Notes: generated by a model from the sequence alone, not told the origin. Positions 7,535 through 17,085 are shown, counted from the stretch's first letter. The stretch: 64,000 nt of DNA from Mediterraneibacter hominis (GCF_014287475.1 NZ_JACOPF010000001.1:1488001-1552000); one strand, 5' to 3'. Made by a program: numbers and translations.

Positions 7535-8845
7535 TTGGACTCGAGTGATACTATACAATTTATTATATTGATTATTCTTCTTGCACTTTCTGCTTTTTTT
7601 TCTTCCGCGGAGACTGCTCTGATGACTGTAAATAAAATGAAAATGCGTTATCTTTCTGAAAATGGAAACAAACGTGCAAAGCTCGTATTGGATATTACAG
7701 AAAATCACGTCTCTAAAATGTTGAGCGCAATTTTAATTGGAAATAACATTGTCAACCTTTCCGCTTCTTCTCTGTCCGCGACTATCGCTTATGATTTCGG
7801 CGGCTATATGGTCAGTATTGCCACGGCTATCCTAACTTTTGCAGTCCTTGTTTTCGGTGAAATAACGCCGAAAAATTTTGCAACCATACATGCTGATAAG
7901 GTTTCTCTGCTGTATATACCAATTATTCATATTTTTATGACAATTATGACCCCGGTTATTTTTGTTATTAATCTTTTTGCACATGGTATTCTTTTCCTGC
8001 TTCGGGTAGATCCGAATGCACGCAATACTACCATGACGGAAGATGAACTCCGTACAATCGTGGATGTAAGCCATGAGGACGGTGTTATTGAATCTGAAGA
8101 AAAAGAAATGATTTACAACGTATTCGATTTAGGCGACGCCAAGGCGAAGGACGTTATGGTTCCAAGAGTACAGATCACATTTGCAGATGTAAACAGCTCA
8201 TATGAAGAATTAATTGAAATATTCCGTGAAGATAAATTCACTCGTCTGCCTATCTATGAAGATACAACAGACAATGTTATTGGAACTATCAATATGAAGG
8301 ATCTGCTTCTATTTGACAATGACAAAATTGATTCTTTCCATGTACGCGATATCCTCCGCGAAGCATATTTTACTTATGAATATAAGAGTATCTCTGAACT
8401 ACTCGTAGAAATGAGGGATGCTTCCTTTAATATCGCCATTGTCTTAGACGAATATGGCGAAACTGCTGGTCTGATTACCCTGGAAGATATTCTGGAAGAA
8501 ATTGTAGGAGAAATCCATGATGAATATGATGAAAATGAAGAAGAGCTTATTCAGAAGATAAATGACTATGAATATGTAATCGAAGGTTCAGTTAGTCTAG
8601 ATGATTTAAATGATGAATTAGAGCTTAACTTTGAATCAGAAGATTATGATTCCCTGGGTGGTTTTATTATAGAACATTTAGATCGCCTTCCGGAATTAGG
8701 TGATGAAGTCACTACTCAGGACGGTGTCCGCCTTATTGTAGAAAAGCTGGACAAAAACAGAGTCGAACGTGTACATGTATATCTCCCAAAGGAAATAAAT
8801 TCAGAGGAAGCTTTCACTGAAAAAAATACAAAAAAACAAGATTAA
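7535..8845 (+). CDS. CNNM/CorC (hemolysin C) family membrane protein
   Basis: 436 residues. Order of domains: DUF21/CNNM transmembrane domain (residues ~5-175: SSAETALMTVNKMKMR, GNNIVNLSASSL, FGEITPKNFA), a pair of CBS domains (~205-325: KDVMVPRVQITFADV, FTRLPIYEDTTDNVIGTI, FNIAIVLDEYGETAGLITLEDILEE split here for length) and a CorC_HlyC FAD-like C-terminal domain (~345-425). The family exports or controls Mg2+ and related divalent cations; the old name hemolysin is misleading. A TTG start at 7535 is chosen because AAAGGAG lies 12 bases upstream and the first membrane helix begins at once. It stands alone with its own promoter. Confidence 0.88.
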   Translation: MDSSDTIQFIILIILLALSAFFSSAETALMTVNKMKMRYLSENGNKRAKLVLDITENHVSKMLSAILIGNNIVNLSASSLSATIAYDFGGYMVSIATAILTFAVLVFGEITPKNFATIHADKVSLLYIPIIHIFMTIMTPVIFVINLFAHGILFLLRVDPNARNTTMTEDELRTIVDVSHEDGVIESEEKEMIYNVFDLGDAKAKDVMVPRVQITFADVNSSYEELIEIFREDKFTRLPIYEDTTDNVIGTINMKDLLLFDNDKIDSFHVRDILREAYFTYEYKSISELLVEMRDASFNIAIVLDEYGETAGLITLEDILEEIVGEIHDEYDENEEELIQKINDYEYVIEGSVSLDDLNDELELNFESEDYDSLGGFIIEHLDRLPELGDEVTTQDGVRLIVEKLDKNRVERVHVYLPKEINSEEAFTEKNTKKQD

Positions 8846-8917
8846 CCTGTTTTTCATACAGTAACAGTACAAGTCCTCCTGCATATGCTAATAGAAAGGA
8901 TGTCAGGAGGGCTTTTT

Positions 8918-9682
8918 ATGCCTTATTCAATTATGTTAGATGCTGGACACGGTGGACGTGACCCAGGCGCCGTCTATAATGGCAGACAAGAGAAGGACGA
9001 TACCCTGCGCCTCACTCTTGCCATAGGAGAAATCCTGCAAAATCATGGACTTGATGTAGAATACACACGTACAACAGATATTTATGAATCCCCTTATGAA
9101 AAAGCAATGGAAGCAAACAATGCAGACGTAGACTTTTTTGTCTCTATACATCGCAATTCCTATCCTACTGACAATACTGTATCTGGAGTAGAAACCCTTG
9201 TCTACGATAAGTCCGGCATCAAATTAAAAATGGCCGAAGATATCGATGAGCAGTTGGAGTCCGTCGGTTTTGTAAACCTTGGAGTAAAAGAACGTCCCGG
9301 CCTAGTTGTACTTAGACGAACGAAAATGCCTGCTGTACTTGTAGAAGTTGGTTTCCTTAATTCTGATACAGATAATACTCTTTTTGACAACAATTTCGAT
9401 GACATTGCACAGGCAATCGCAGCAGGAATCCTAGACACGCTGGAAGTAGAGCATAACATTCTACCTGCCGGCTACACTGTACAAACAGGGGCCTTTCGTA
9501 ATCAAAATTATGCTGCCCGCCTGGAAAATGAATTAAAATCGCAGGATTTTCCCGCTGTTACAATACAGGAGGACGGACTCTACCGTGTCTTTGTAGGAAG
9601 TTATACAACCTTAGATGACGCTGCTGATATGGAACGCAGGCTAAAACGCGCAGGATACCAGACTCTTATTGTAAGTACCTAA
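8918..9682 (+). CDS. N-acetylmuramoyl-L-alanine amidase with SPOR domain
   Basis: 254 residues: Amidase_3 domain (1-~180) and a SPOR peptidoglycan-binding domain (~187-254, AGYTVQTGAFRNQNYAARLE and DGLYRVFVGSYTTLDDA). It cleaves the amide bond between MurNAc and the stem peptide. Zinc ligands and catalytic residues are in LDAGHGGRDPGA, VDFFVSIHRNSYP and PAVLVEVGFLNSDTDN. SPOR binds glycan stripped of peptides at division septa. No signal peptide is visible from the start at 8918 (CAGGAGG 8 bases upstream), which is usual for CwlD/CwlC-like sporulation amidases that act inside the mother cell. A longer start at 8885 adds only MLIERMSGGLF and lacks a ribosome site. Confidence 0.88.
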   Translation: MPYSIMLDAGHGGRDPGAVYNGRQEKDDTLRLTLAIGEILQNHGLDVEYTRTTDIYESPYEKAMEANNADVDFFVSIHRNSYPTDNTVSGVETLVYDKSGIKLKMAEDIDEQLESVGFVNLGVKERPGLVVLRRTKMPAVLVEVGFLNSDTDNTLFDNNFDDIAQAIAAGILDTLEVEHNILPAGYTVQTGAFRNQNYAARLENELKSQDFPAVTIQEDGLYRVFVGSYTTLDDAADMERRLKRAGYQTLIVST

Positions 9683-9938
9683 ATATAAATTTAACGAAGC
9701 TACAAGCAGTGCGAAAAGAGCAGGCAAACTCTGTGTCATGCTTGCATGTAAACAGAAGTTTGTCTGCTTCTTTTCATTCGGCGACTGCCGATAGCGAAAT
9801 TGAGCTGGCACTGCGGAAATTGACAAAAGGGTCGTGTGAAAGAGAGGCTTTGCATCGTTCGTCAGGGCTTCGCCGAAATTCCTCACTTTTGCAACACACT
9901 CCCTCTTGCGCGAACCATTTCGTCATTTAAATTTATAT
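9683..9938. repeat. Hairpin-rich palindromic intergenic element
   Basis: The whole gap between the amidase and the convergent ABC permease is bounded by a perfect 12-bp inverted repeat, ATATAAATTTAA (9683-9694) and TTAAATTTATAT (9927-9938). Inside is a strong hairpin (GCAGGCAAACT at 9720-9730 with AGTTTGTCTGC at 9757-9767) and a small CGGC-GACT-GCCG stem. No reading frame in it looks like a gene. It may work as a bidirectional termination region or be a second type of repeat element; no other copy was seen here. Confidence 0.5.
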
Positions 9939-9940
9939 AT

Positions 9941-11200
9941 CTATATTGCCATCACTTTCTCGCTTTCGAATGCCTTTGCAATCGCTGCAATCAGTATTCC
10001 TCCTGCCAAGAGTGTCACACCTAAGGTCATACCGTACTGCGTCATTGTCACTTCTTGTGTCAGTATTCCCTGGAGGGTAAGAGAAGTATTATAAATTGGA
10101 ATTACATAAAACCATTCTTTCGGTGCCCCTGTTGTAAACATCGTAGTGATACCTAAAATTAAAATCACCATATATACCGGCATTACATAAGAATTTGCCT
10201 CTTTGATTGTCTTCGCGAATACGGAGACAAGAACAATAATCGCAGAGTACAAAAATGCAATTGCAATCAATAAAAATGCAAGCATAGCAATCTGTTCCGG
10301 CTTCAAGGTCAAATCAATTCCTAATTCTTCACTGGAAAGCCCTCCCATCATCTGGGGCATAAAAGCAACCATCGCCGCCACATAGACAACCGATGTCGCT
10401 CCGGAAATAATCATCAGAGCAAATACTTTTCCGAGTACAATGGAACTTCTCTTTACAGGAGAAACAAGAAGGCTTGCCAAAGTCCCTCTTTCCTTTTCTC
10501 CCGCAATCATATCCGTTCCAATCCCCATCGCACCCGCAAACAGCAGAATCGTGACAAAGTATGGTAGCAGCATGCCGAGCACCTTTCCTCCTGCTTTCTC
10601 CTTATCCCGAAGTATCATATCCGGATTATCTGAATTGACAGTGAATACTGTCAGTTCTTCCATATCGTCCACTCTCTGGGCAAGAAGGCTCTGTCTATAG
10701 CTTTCCAACACACTATTTGAAATTACTTCAAAGGCTGCTTTCGAATAATCTTCGGAAGGATTATAATATGTCTTGATCTGGGGGATTTCTTCTCCCGCCT
10801 GATAGGAGTTTACACGTTTGGTAAAGTCTTTGGGAAATGCAATCATCAGATCGATTTTCCCTTCCTTGATCGCGGTTTTCACCGCCTCTTTTGCCTGTGT
10901 ATCATCTGGTGTTTTCTTCCATTCTGTTTCCAGTACATCCGCTATCGTCTCTTTTGTATAGATGCTGCATTCTTGATCTGCCGACAAAAGGAAATTTTCA
11001 AATCCTTCTGGCGCATTTTCCACATACACAATTGATTTATGTGCTTCTACATCTTTTTCTGCACGGCTCGACAAGCTACTGACTAAGCTCATCACAACAA
11101 TCATGATCGCAACCGGAAAGATAAACACAGAAATCAGCATTTTCCCATCTTTAAATACCCGCGCAAGTTCTTTTGAACATATCTGTCTGATTCCCTCCAT
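9941..11200 (-). CDS. natB: ABC-2 type transporter permease (NatB-like)
   Basis: 419 residues. One N-terminal membrane helix (~20-42, LISVFIFPVAIMIVVMSLVS), a long extracytoplasmic domain (~45-215), then five or so helices in the C-terminal half (YFVTILLFAGAMGIGTDMI onward, with the conserved cytoplasmic GEKERGTLASLLVSPVKRS coupling segment). This is the ABC-2 architecture of NatB, which with NatA extrudes Na+ in Bacillus; other members export lipids or peptides. The start has AAGGAGGG upstream, and the stop of natA is directly adjacent (10-base-scale junction, no gap), so the two form one operon. Substrate is not determinable from sequence. Confidence 0.8.
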   Translation of the reverse strand: MEGIRQICSKELARVFKDGKMLISVFIFPVAIMIVVMSLVSSLSSRAEKDVEAHKSIVYVENAPEGFENFLLSADQECSIYTKETIADVLETEWKKTPDDTQAKEAVKTAIKEGKIDLMIAFPKDFTKRVNSYQAGEEIPQIKTYYNPSEDYSKAAFEVISNSVLESYRQSLLAQRVDDMEELTVFTVNSDNPDMILRDKEKAGGKVLGMLLPYFVTILLFAGAMGIGTDMIAGEKERGTLASLLVSPVKRSSIVLGKVFALMIISGATSVVYVAAMVAFMPQMMGGLSSEELGIDLTLKPEQIAMLAFLLIAIAFLYSAIIVLVSVFAKTIKEANSYVMPVYMVILILGITTMFTTGAPKEWFYVIPIYNTSLTLQGILTQEVTMTQYGMTLGVTLLAGGILIAAIAKAFESEKVMAI

Positions 11201-11974
11201 TTATCTTCCCTCCTTCTGATTTTTATACAATACAAAGAATGCATCTTCTAAGTCCTGTGCATCTGTCTCATGCAAAATTTCCTCCAGGCTTCCCTCTGCT
11301 GCCTTCCGCCCATCAATAATCATTCCTATTCTGTCACACAGCTTTTCTGCCTCTGACATAATATGTGTAGATATAATAATTAATTTCCCTTCATCTCTTA
11401 ATTTCTTAAGGTAATCCGTCACACTCCTAGCCGTAACAATATCCAATCCGTTTGTAGGCTCGTCGAAAATAATAATATCCGGATCATGAACCAGGCAGAC
11501 CGCAATCGCCGCCTTCTGTGCCATACCGGTAGATAATTCCTTGATTTTCTTCTGTGCAAAGTCTTTCATGCCAAAATATGTAAACAACTCCTCTTTTCTC
11601 GCTTTTATCTTTTCTGCCGGCACCTTATGAAGTCTTCCGAAAAATTCAAAAAGATAGTCAACCGAAAATTGTGGATCCAGCTTGATGTCTCCTGTCAGAA
11701 ATCCGATTTCTTCTCTGACTTTCTCTGGTTCTTTTTGTACTTCATAGCCAGATACACAAATTTCTCCCTTTGTAGGTTTTATAATTGTTGAAATACAGCG
11801 CAGAGTTGTTGTTTTTCCGGCTCCATTGGGACCAAGCAGTCCATAGATTTCTCCTGGCTTTGCCGTAAGGCTTAAGTCATCTACAGCCGTTTTAATCGGA
11901 TTGGTCGTCTTAGACTCTTTCATCTGCTTTTTATTCAGACGATAAATTTTCGTCAGGTTTTTTATCTCAATCAC
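11201..11974 (-). CDS. natA: ABC transporter ATP-binding protein (NatA-like)
   Basis: 257 residues. Walker A GLLGPNGAGKTTTLRC (~residues 44-59), signature LSTGMAQKAAIAVCLVHDP, Walker B IIIFDEPTNGLD with catalytic Glu, and H-loop IISTHIMSEAEKLCD. The signature is STGM rather than SGGQ, which is common in the ABC-2 ATPases of this type. GTG start at 11974 with GGAGGG 7 bases upstream. It is the first gene of a two-gene operon with the permease 9941-11200. The promoter at 12077-12105 overlaps an inverted repeat shared with the MacAB-like operon, so a repressor probably controls both. Confidence 0.88.
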   Translation of the reverse strand: MIEIKNLTKIYRLNKKQMKESKTTNPIKTAVDDLSLTAKPGEIYGLLGPNGAGKTTTLRCISTIIKPTKGEICVSGYEVQKEPEKVREEIGFLTGDIKLDPQFSVDYLFEFFGRLHKVPAEKIKARKEELFTYFGMKDFAQKKIKELSTGMAQKAAIAVCLVHDPDIIIFDEPTNGLDIVTARSVTDYLKKLRDEGKLIIISTHIMSEAEKLCDRIGMIIDGRKAAEGSLEEILHETDAQDLEDAFFVLYKNQKEGR

Positions 11975-12054
11975 TTCATTACCCTCCTTACCTCACATAT
12001 CCTTATTGTAATTCCCTTATCACTTTTTTCTTTAATAAAAATGCTTTATACTTT

Positions 12055-12105
12055 ATTGTATTGTTGTGTTAATACAATTATATTTATATTTTATTATATT
12101 GTCAA
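12055..12105 (-). promoter_or_regulatory. Promoter and operator of natAB-like operon
   Basis: Minus strand TTGACA (12100-12105), 17-base spacer, TATAAT (12077-12082). Just downstream, overlapping the -10 by two bases, is ATTGTATT-N8-AATACAAT (12055-12078), a perfect 8-bp dyad. The identical dyad with the same N8 spacing lies on the -10 box of the operon at 18007. Position over the start site implies repression. Confidence 0.75.
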
Positions 12106-12218
12106 TCCTTTTCTTTTCCTCTTCCATTCTGTCTACAAATCATCTACAATAGGAATAGAAACATATTCATATATATAAAATATAGCTTCACACTACAACA
12201 ACTCACCAGGAGGGAAAA

Positions 12219-12626
12219 ATGAAAGAAACGATTTTACTTTTTCACGTACCTGACAAAGATACTCTGTTAAAAATAGAGATGGCTCTTTTCCCGCTGCATG
12301 TCCGGCTGCGCCGCGTAGCAAAGGAGGACTATGTCCAGCCCTTAGGAGCACTTACAGGCGTAAAGGATCTACCGCGGATTGAAGAAACCTACGAAGGGGA
12401 CGAGCTTTCGGATACTCTGTTTGTCTTTGCCTTCTTTAATGACAACCGTTTAAACCAGGCTTTAGCAGCGCTTAGGAGGTCTGGAGCCGGAACATTTCCA
12501 TATAAGGCCATTCTCACCCCGACAAATCAAAATTGGAACGCGCTGCAATGCTTCAGCGAAATCCGTAAAGAACACGAAACGATACAAAAGCAGCTGAAAG
12601 GAAACAAAGGACAGGCAGAAAAATAA
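12219..12626 (+). CDS. DUF3783 domain-containing protein
   Basis: 135 residues, soluble. The C-terminal half (LFVFAFFNDNRLNQALAALR, PYKAILTPTNQNWNALQCF) is the DUF3783 pattern; the N-terminal LLFHVPDKDTLLKIEMALFP begins with a beta-alpha unit. The family is common in Clostridia and has no known function. The start follows AGGAGGG at 7 bases. It is monocistronic and convergent with the ABC exporter, sharing a bidirectional terminator at 12664-12694. Confidence 0.75.
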   Translation: MKETILLFHVPDKDTLLKIEMALFPLHVRLRRVAKEDYVQPLGALTGVKDLPRIEETYEGDELSDTLFVFAFFNDNRLNQALAALRRSGAGTFPYKAILTPTNQNWNALQCFSEIRKEHETIQKQLKGNKGQAEK

Positions 12627-12663
12627 TGCTGACAATACCCATAATCAGATAGAGGAAAACAGT

Positions 12664-12694
12664 GAAAGCGCCGGAATTAATTCCCGGCGCTTTC
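12664..12694. terminator. Bidirectional terminator
   Basis: GAAAGCGCCGG-AATTAATTCC-CGGCGCTTTC, followed on the plus strand by ATTTTTTAC. It overlaps the stop codon region of the convergent ABC gene ending at 12677. Confidence 0.8.
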
Positions 12695-14449
12695 ATTTTT
12701 TACAAACTGGCTTTCATACAGGTGCTTATAAAACCCGTTTTGCTTCAACAGACTTTCATGTCTGCCCTGCTCCACAATTTTCCCATCCTTCATCACCAAA
12801 ATCACATCGGCCTCACGAATAGTGGAAAGTCTATGTGCCACAATAAATGTGGTTCTTCCCTCCATCAGCTTTGCAAATGCCTCCTGAATTTTCATCTCTG
12901 TTCTTGTATCAATCGAAGATGTCGCCTCGTCCAGAATCAGCATCGGCGGCCGCAAAAGCATAACCCGCGCAATACACAGCAGTTGTTTTTGCCCCTGTGA
13001 CAGTCCACTTCCATCTTCTGTTATCCATGTTTCATAGCCTTTTGGCAGCCGTCGGATAAAGCTGTGTATATGAGAGGCTTTTGCCGCCGCAATCACCTCT
13101 TCTTCTGTTGCATCTGGTTTTCCCAGCATAATATTTTCCCGGATAGTTCCGGTTTTCAACCATGTGTCCTGCAGTACCATTCCATATCCCGCACGCAGAC
13201 TTTGGCGCGTCACCTGTCGAATATCCAGCCCCTCCACACGTATGCTTCCGCTATCTATGTCGTAAAATCGCATCAGCAGATTGATTAATGTCGTTTTGCC
13301 GCATCCTGTCGGGCCAACGACTGCTATCTTCTGTCCGGGAACAACTTCCAGATTAAAATCCTCTATCAGCTTTTGTTCGGGAAGATAGGAAAAATACACA
13401 TGCTCCGCCTGAACCTTCCCTTTTATATTTTTTAAGCATACTGCACTTTCCCCATCCGGAATTTCTGGCTCTTCTTCAATCAGTTCAAAAATTCTCTGTG
13501 CACAGGCAACTGCATTCTGCAATTCTGTCACTACACCGGAAATTTCATTGAACGGTTTTGTATACTGGTTTGCATAGCTTAAAAAGCTGGTCAGCTGTCC
13601 AACGCTTAAGCCGCCCCCTAATACTGAAAATGCCCCTGTAATCCCGACACCCGTATATACCAGACTGTTTACAAACCGCGTGGCAGGATTCGTAATGGAC
13701 GAAAAGAATGTTGCCCGAAGAGAATATTTCTGCAAGCGCTTGTTGATTTCGTCAAAACGTTCTGTCACTTCTTCTTTTCTGCCAAATGTCTGCACTACTT
13801 TCTGATTCCCTATCATCTCATCAATCAGCCCTGTCTGTTCGCCGCGTGTCTCTGACTGCAGCTTAAACATTGCAAAGGTATGCTTTGCGATAAAGTTTGC
13901 CACAAAAAATGACACCGGCGTAATCAATACAACCACAAAAGTAATCTTTACATTCACTGACAACATAAAGCAGAACGTCCCCAAGATTGTAGCCGCCCCT
14001 GTAAAAAGTTGTGTAAATCCCATCAAAAGCCCGTCGGCGAACTGATCTACGTCTGCGATCACACGGCTTACCAGTTCTCCATGTGGATGGGTGTCTATAT
14101 ATTTTAGAGGAAGGATTTCAATTTTTTGAAATGCCTCATTGCGAATATCCCTCACAATCTGATACGTCATCTTATTATTGCATATATTCATAATCCATTG
14201 CGCAAAAGCCGTAACCAATGTACATACTCCAATGGAAATCATCACCTTATATACACCGGCAAAATTTACCGCGCCTGCACCTATAATATAATCCACCGCA
14301 TGTCCGATTAATTTCGGCACATATAAAGTTAAAGCGACAGACAGAGAAGCTAGCAATATAGAAAACACTAGAAAAATTCGGTATTTTCCAAGACGGCGGA
14401 ACACTTTTTTCAATATCTCTGTTTGTTTTACTTTTTTCTTATCTTCCAT
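12677..14449 (-). CDS. Heterodimeric ABC exporter subunit, canonical ATPase site
   Basis: 590 residues: six-helix transmembrane domain (~20-325) fused to an ATPase domain (~350-590). Walker A VGPTGCGKTTLINLL, Walker B LILDEATSSID with catalytic Glu, H-loop FIVAHRLSTI with His, and signature LSQGQKQLLCIARV, in which SGG is replaced by SQG. Its partner is the overlapping upstream gene (14439-16172). The pairing of one canonical and one degenerate nucleotide site is known from LmrCD, BmrCD and TM287/288 multidrug exporters. Start at 14449 has AAAGGAGG 8 bases upstream; the 11-base overlap indicates coupled translation. Substrate unknown, drugs or peptides likely. Confidence 0.88.
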   Translation of the reverse strand: MEDKKKVKQTEILKKVFRRLGKYRIFLVFSILLASLSVALTLYVPKLIGHAVDYIIGAGAVNFAGVYKVMISIGVCTLVTAFAQWIMNICNNKMTYQIVRDIRNEAFQKIEILPLKYIDTHPHGELVSRVIADVDQFADGLLMGFTQLFTGAATILGTFCFMLSVNVKITFVVVLITPVSFFVANFIAKHTFAMFKLQSETRGEQTGLIDEMIGNQKVVQTFGRKEEVTERFDEINKRLQKYSLRATFFSSITNPATRFVNSLVYTGVGITGAFSVLGGGLSVGQLTSFLSYANQYTKPFNEISGVVTELQNAVACAQRIFELIEEEPEIPDGESAVCLKNIKGKVQAEHVYFSYLPEQKLIEDFNLEVVPGQKIAVVGPTGCGKTTLINLLMRFYDIDSGSIRVEGLDIRQVTRQSLRAGYGMVLQDTWLKTGTIRENIMLGKPDATEEEVIAAAKASHIHSFIRRLPKGYETWITEDGSGLSQGQKQLLCIARVMLLRPPMLILDEATSSIDTRTEMKIQEAFAKLMEGRTTFIVAHRLSTIREADVILVMKDGKIVEQGRHESLLKQNGFYKHLYESQFVKNESAGN

Positions 14450-16172
14450 TTTCCGCCTCCTTTGGAAACTGCGAATAATAGATCTCCTGATATGCCGGAC
14501 AGTTAAGAAGCAGTTCCTTATGCGTTCCTTTTCCCACTATTTCCCCGTCATCCAGCACAATAATCTGATCCGCATCCTGTACCGACGCTGCCCTTTGAGA
14601 CACAATAAACACCGTCATTTTTTCTTTTCTTGCGCGGAGCGCTTTTCGAAGCGCCGCGTCTGTGGCAAAGTCCAACGCAGAAGCACTGTCATCCAGAATG
14701 AGAATTTCCGGTTTTCTGACAAGCGCTCTTGCAATCGTCAGTCTTTGTCTCTGTCCTCCAGACAAATTCCTTCCATTCTGCTCAATGTTATAAGAAAGCT
14801 TTCCTTCTTTTTTTTCTACAAATTCCGCTGCCTGCGCCGTTTCAAGCGCTTCTGCAATCTCTTCCTCGGTGGCGTCCGCCTTTCCCCATCTGATATTTTC
14901 TGCAATCGTCCCTTTAAAGAGTGCCGCCTTCTGCGGGACAACTCCGATCCGCGCACGTAAGCTTTCGGTCTCATATTCTTTGACATCTTTACCGTTAATG
15001 CGCACTTCTCCTTTTGTGGCATCATAGAACCGCGGAATCAGATTCACCAAAGAAGACTTTCCAGATCCAGTTCCTCCGATAATCCCTATGATATCCCCTT
15101 TTTTTGCTGTAAATGTAATGTCTTCTAAAGATTCTGCGCCATTTCCGTCATAAACAAGAGAAACATGCTTAAATTCTATGAAAGGGGTCTCCTCGTTTTC
15201 CTCCCATTTCCACTTCCCGTCTTTTCTGTCTGGTTTTTCCTCCAGTATTTTCTCAATGCGGTTTCCACAGGCAATCGCCTTTGTCACTGTAATAATCAGA
15301 TTCGCCAGCTTTACAAGCTCTACTAGAATCTGCGACATATAGTTGACAAGTGCGACTACTTCACCCTGTGTCAGTATTCCCTTATCCACTCGGACTGCGC
15401 CTGTATAAAGCAGCAGGATAGTTCCTGCATTTACAATGATATAAGTAAGAGGATTCATCAGTCCTGCTATACGTCCGACATATTTTTGTGCATCTGTCAA
15501 AATCTGATTTCCAGATAAAAACCGTTTTTTTTCGCTTTCTTCCTTATTAAAGGCACGAAGCACTCTCGCTCCGGTCAGATTCTCCCGCGTCACAAGAAGC
15601 ACTCTGTCCAGGTTCGCCTGCACCTTTTTATATAGAGGCATAGTAATGAGCATAATTCCGAATACAACAATAGAAAGCAGCGGAATTACAACCACAAAAA
15701 CAAAAGCAGCCTTCACATCCACAACAAATGCCATCACCATTGCGCCAAACACGATAAACGGAGAGCGTAAGAACAGACGAAGCACCAAATTTACGCCTGC
15801 CTGCACCTGGTTTATATCACTTGTCATTCTTGTAATCAGCGTTGCGCTTCCAATAGTATCCATCTGTGTAAACGTAAATTTCTGTATATGCCAAAACAGT
15901 TCGTGACGCAGCTTTGCCGCAAACCCTGTGGCCGCTTTTGCGGCAAAGTACTGTGCTGTGATCGAGCAGATAAGGCCAATCCCTCCAAGCGCGATTAAGA
16001 TAAGGCACATTTTTAGAATATACGGCCTGTCCCTGTTTTCAATTCCTACGTCAATGACTGCTGCCATGACAAGAGGTACAATCAGCTCAAACGAAGCCTC
16101 CAGAAGCTTAAACAGCGGCGCAAGCACTGTTTCTTTTTTATAGTCTTTTAAATATATCAGCAGTGATTTCAT
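14439..16172 (-). CDS. Heterodimeric ABC exporter subunit, degenerate ATPase site
   Basis: 577 residues: transmembrane domain (~15-310) and ATPase domain (~335-577). Walker A IGGTGSGKSSLVNLIPRFYD and signature LSGGQRQRLTIARAL are canonical, but Walker B is LILDDSASALD (Asp for the catalytic Glu) and the H-loop is FIVSQRAAS (Gln for His). These losses mark the non-hydrolytic partner of a heterodimeric exporter; the intact SGGQ signature completes the active site of the other subunit. Start at 16172 with AGGAGAAAG upstream. Transcribed after the MerR gene 16282-17085 in the same direction, which may regulate it. Confidence 0.88.
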   Translation of the reverse strand: MKSLLIYLKDYKKETVLAPLFKLLEASFELIVPLVMAAVIDVGIENRDRPYILKMCLILIALGGIGLICSITAQYFAAKAATGFAAKLRHELFWHIQKFTFTQMDTIGSATLITRMTSDINQVQAGVNLVLRLFLRSPFIVFGAMVMAFVVDVKAAFVFVVVIPLLSIVVFGIMLITMPLYKKVQANLDRVLLVTRENLTGARVLRAFNKEESEKKRFLSGNQILTDAQKYVGRIAGLMNPLTYIIVNAGTILLLYTGAVRVDKGILTQGEVVALVNYMSQILVELVKLANLIITVTKAIACGNRIEKILEEKPDRKDGKWKWEENEETPFIEFKHVSLVYDGNGAESLEDITFTAKKGDIIGIIGGTGSGKSSLVNLIPRFYDATKGEVRINGKDVKEYETESLRARIGVVPQKAALFKGTIAENIRWGKADATEEEIAEALETAQAAEFVEKKEGKLSYNIEQNGRNLSGGQRQRLTIARALVRKPEILILDDSASALDFATDAALRKALRARKEKMTVFIVSQRAASVQDADQIIVLDDGEIVGKGTHKELLLNCPAYQEIYYSQFPKEAENGR

Positions 16173-16195
16173 CTCTTTCTCCTGTCTTTTCCCAG

Positions 16196-16222
16196 CGTCG
16201 GTGTATAAGGGGCGACGCTAAT
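16196..16222 (-). repeat. Hairpin in the leader of the ABC exporter operon
   Basis: AGCGTCG and CGACGCT lie about 12 bases apart between the MerR stop and the ABC start; no U-run follows. It could be an mRNA processing or weak regulatory hairpin. Confidence 0.35.
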
Positions 16223-16281
16223 CTTCCCACTTATCTTATCATAAACCTCATCATATAAAAATACTCTATTTTCCCTCTGTA

Positions 16282-17085
16282 CTATTCTGCAATCTGAATG
16301 GTTATCTGTGTCACATAATTTTCCTCTTTTCCAATTATGAAGTCATTCATCCCTTGTTCATATGCGTATCCGGTTAATTCTAATTCACACTCTTTCGCAT
16401 AACAAAGCATTTTATCATATAGTTCTGGCAGTCTGTCCCAGCTTCCTTTTAAATACCCGCACAAATATCTTCCTTTTGGTTTTGTCAGAATCTTCTTTTC
16501 TTTTTTATATGCCGGTGAAAACAGGCCGTCATATTCTTCAAACTGTGCCTTCTTTACCTTCTCCAGGGAAATATAACTGCCAACTCCTGCCCGATACTGC
16601 TCCGGCTTCCACACAGTCTGTATATATTGAAGTACATCCAAATAATTATCATTTTCAAACTTGTATGGTACTGTCAGAAAATGTTCTTCTTTACATTCTA
16701 TTATCCCGATCTCCATATCTTTGACACGTTGACAGAGCAACGCCTCTTCCTGCTTTTTAATAAGTGCTTTTTTTGTGCGCCGCAGCTTTCCTATTTCTTC
16801 ATCAATCTCTTTTTGTTTTTCTGCCGCTATCTGTAAAAACTCCTGTTCATCCAGTCCGGCTGTAAATCTTCTGATTTCCTCAATACTTAAATGCAGCTCT
16901 TTTAGCATCCTGATAAACTCAAATTCCATACTCTGCGCGTAATCATAATATCGGTATCCATTATCACCCTTATAGGCAGGAGAAAACAACTCAATGTTGT
17001 CATAATAGTGCAGCGTTCTTCTGTTCACATTATGCAGCTTTGCAAACTGTGCTGTAGTCAGCTTCAATGTTTCCCTCTTTTTCAC
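16282..17085 (-). CDS. MerR family regulator with GyrI-like effector domain
   Basis: 267 residues. N-terminal winged helix (LTTAQFAKLHNVNRRTLHYYD, split over residues 9-29) with the MerR helix-turn-helix and GYRYYDYAQSMEFEFIRML wing, a dimerisation coiled coil (~residues 85-120, rich in Lys/Glu) and a C-terminal effector-binding domain of the BmrR/GyrI type (~125-267). Such proteins sense amphipathic drugs or peptides and twist promoters with overlong spacers. GTG start at 17085 preceded by AGGAGG. It lies upstream of the ABC exporter pair on the same strand and divergent from a GNAT gene whose promoter has the 19-base MerR spacer. Confidence 0.85.
   Translation of the reverse strand: MKKRETLKLTTAQFAKLHNVNRRTLHYYDNIELFSPAYKGDNGYRYYDYAQSMEFEFIRMLKELHLSIEEIRRFTAGLDEQEFLQIAAEKQKEIDEEIGKLRRTKKALIKKQEEALLCQRVKDMEIGIIECKEEHFLTVPYKFENDNYLDVLQYIQTVWKPEQYRAGVGSYISLEKVKKAQFEEYDGLFSPAYKKEKKILTKPKGRYLCGYLKGSWDRLPELYDKMLCYAKECELELTGYAYEQGMNDFIIGKEENYVTQITIQIAE

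Noticed and set aside
9709..10024. Short frames in the convergent gap and the natB end
   Set aside because: They lie in a hairpin-rich non-coding element or antisense to natB and lack ribosome sites.
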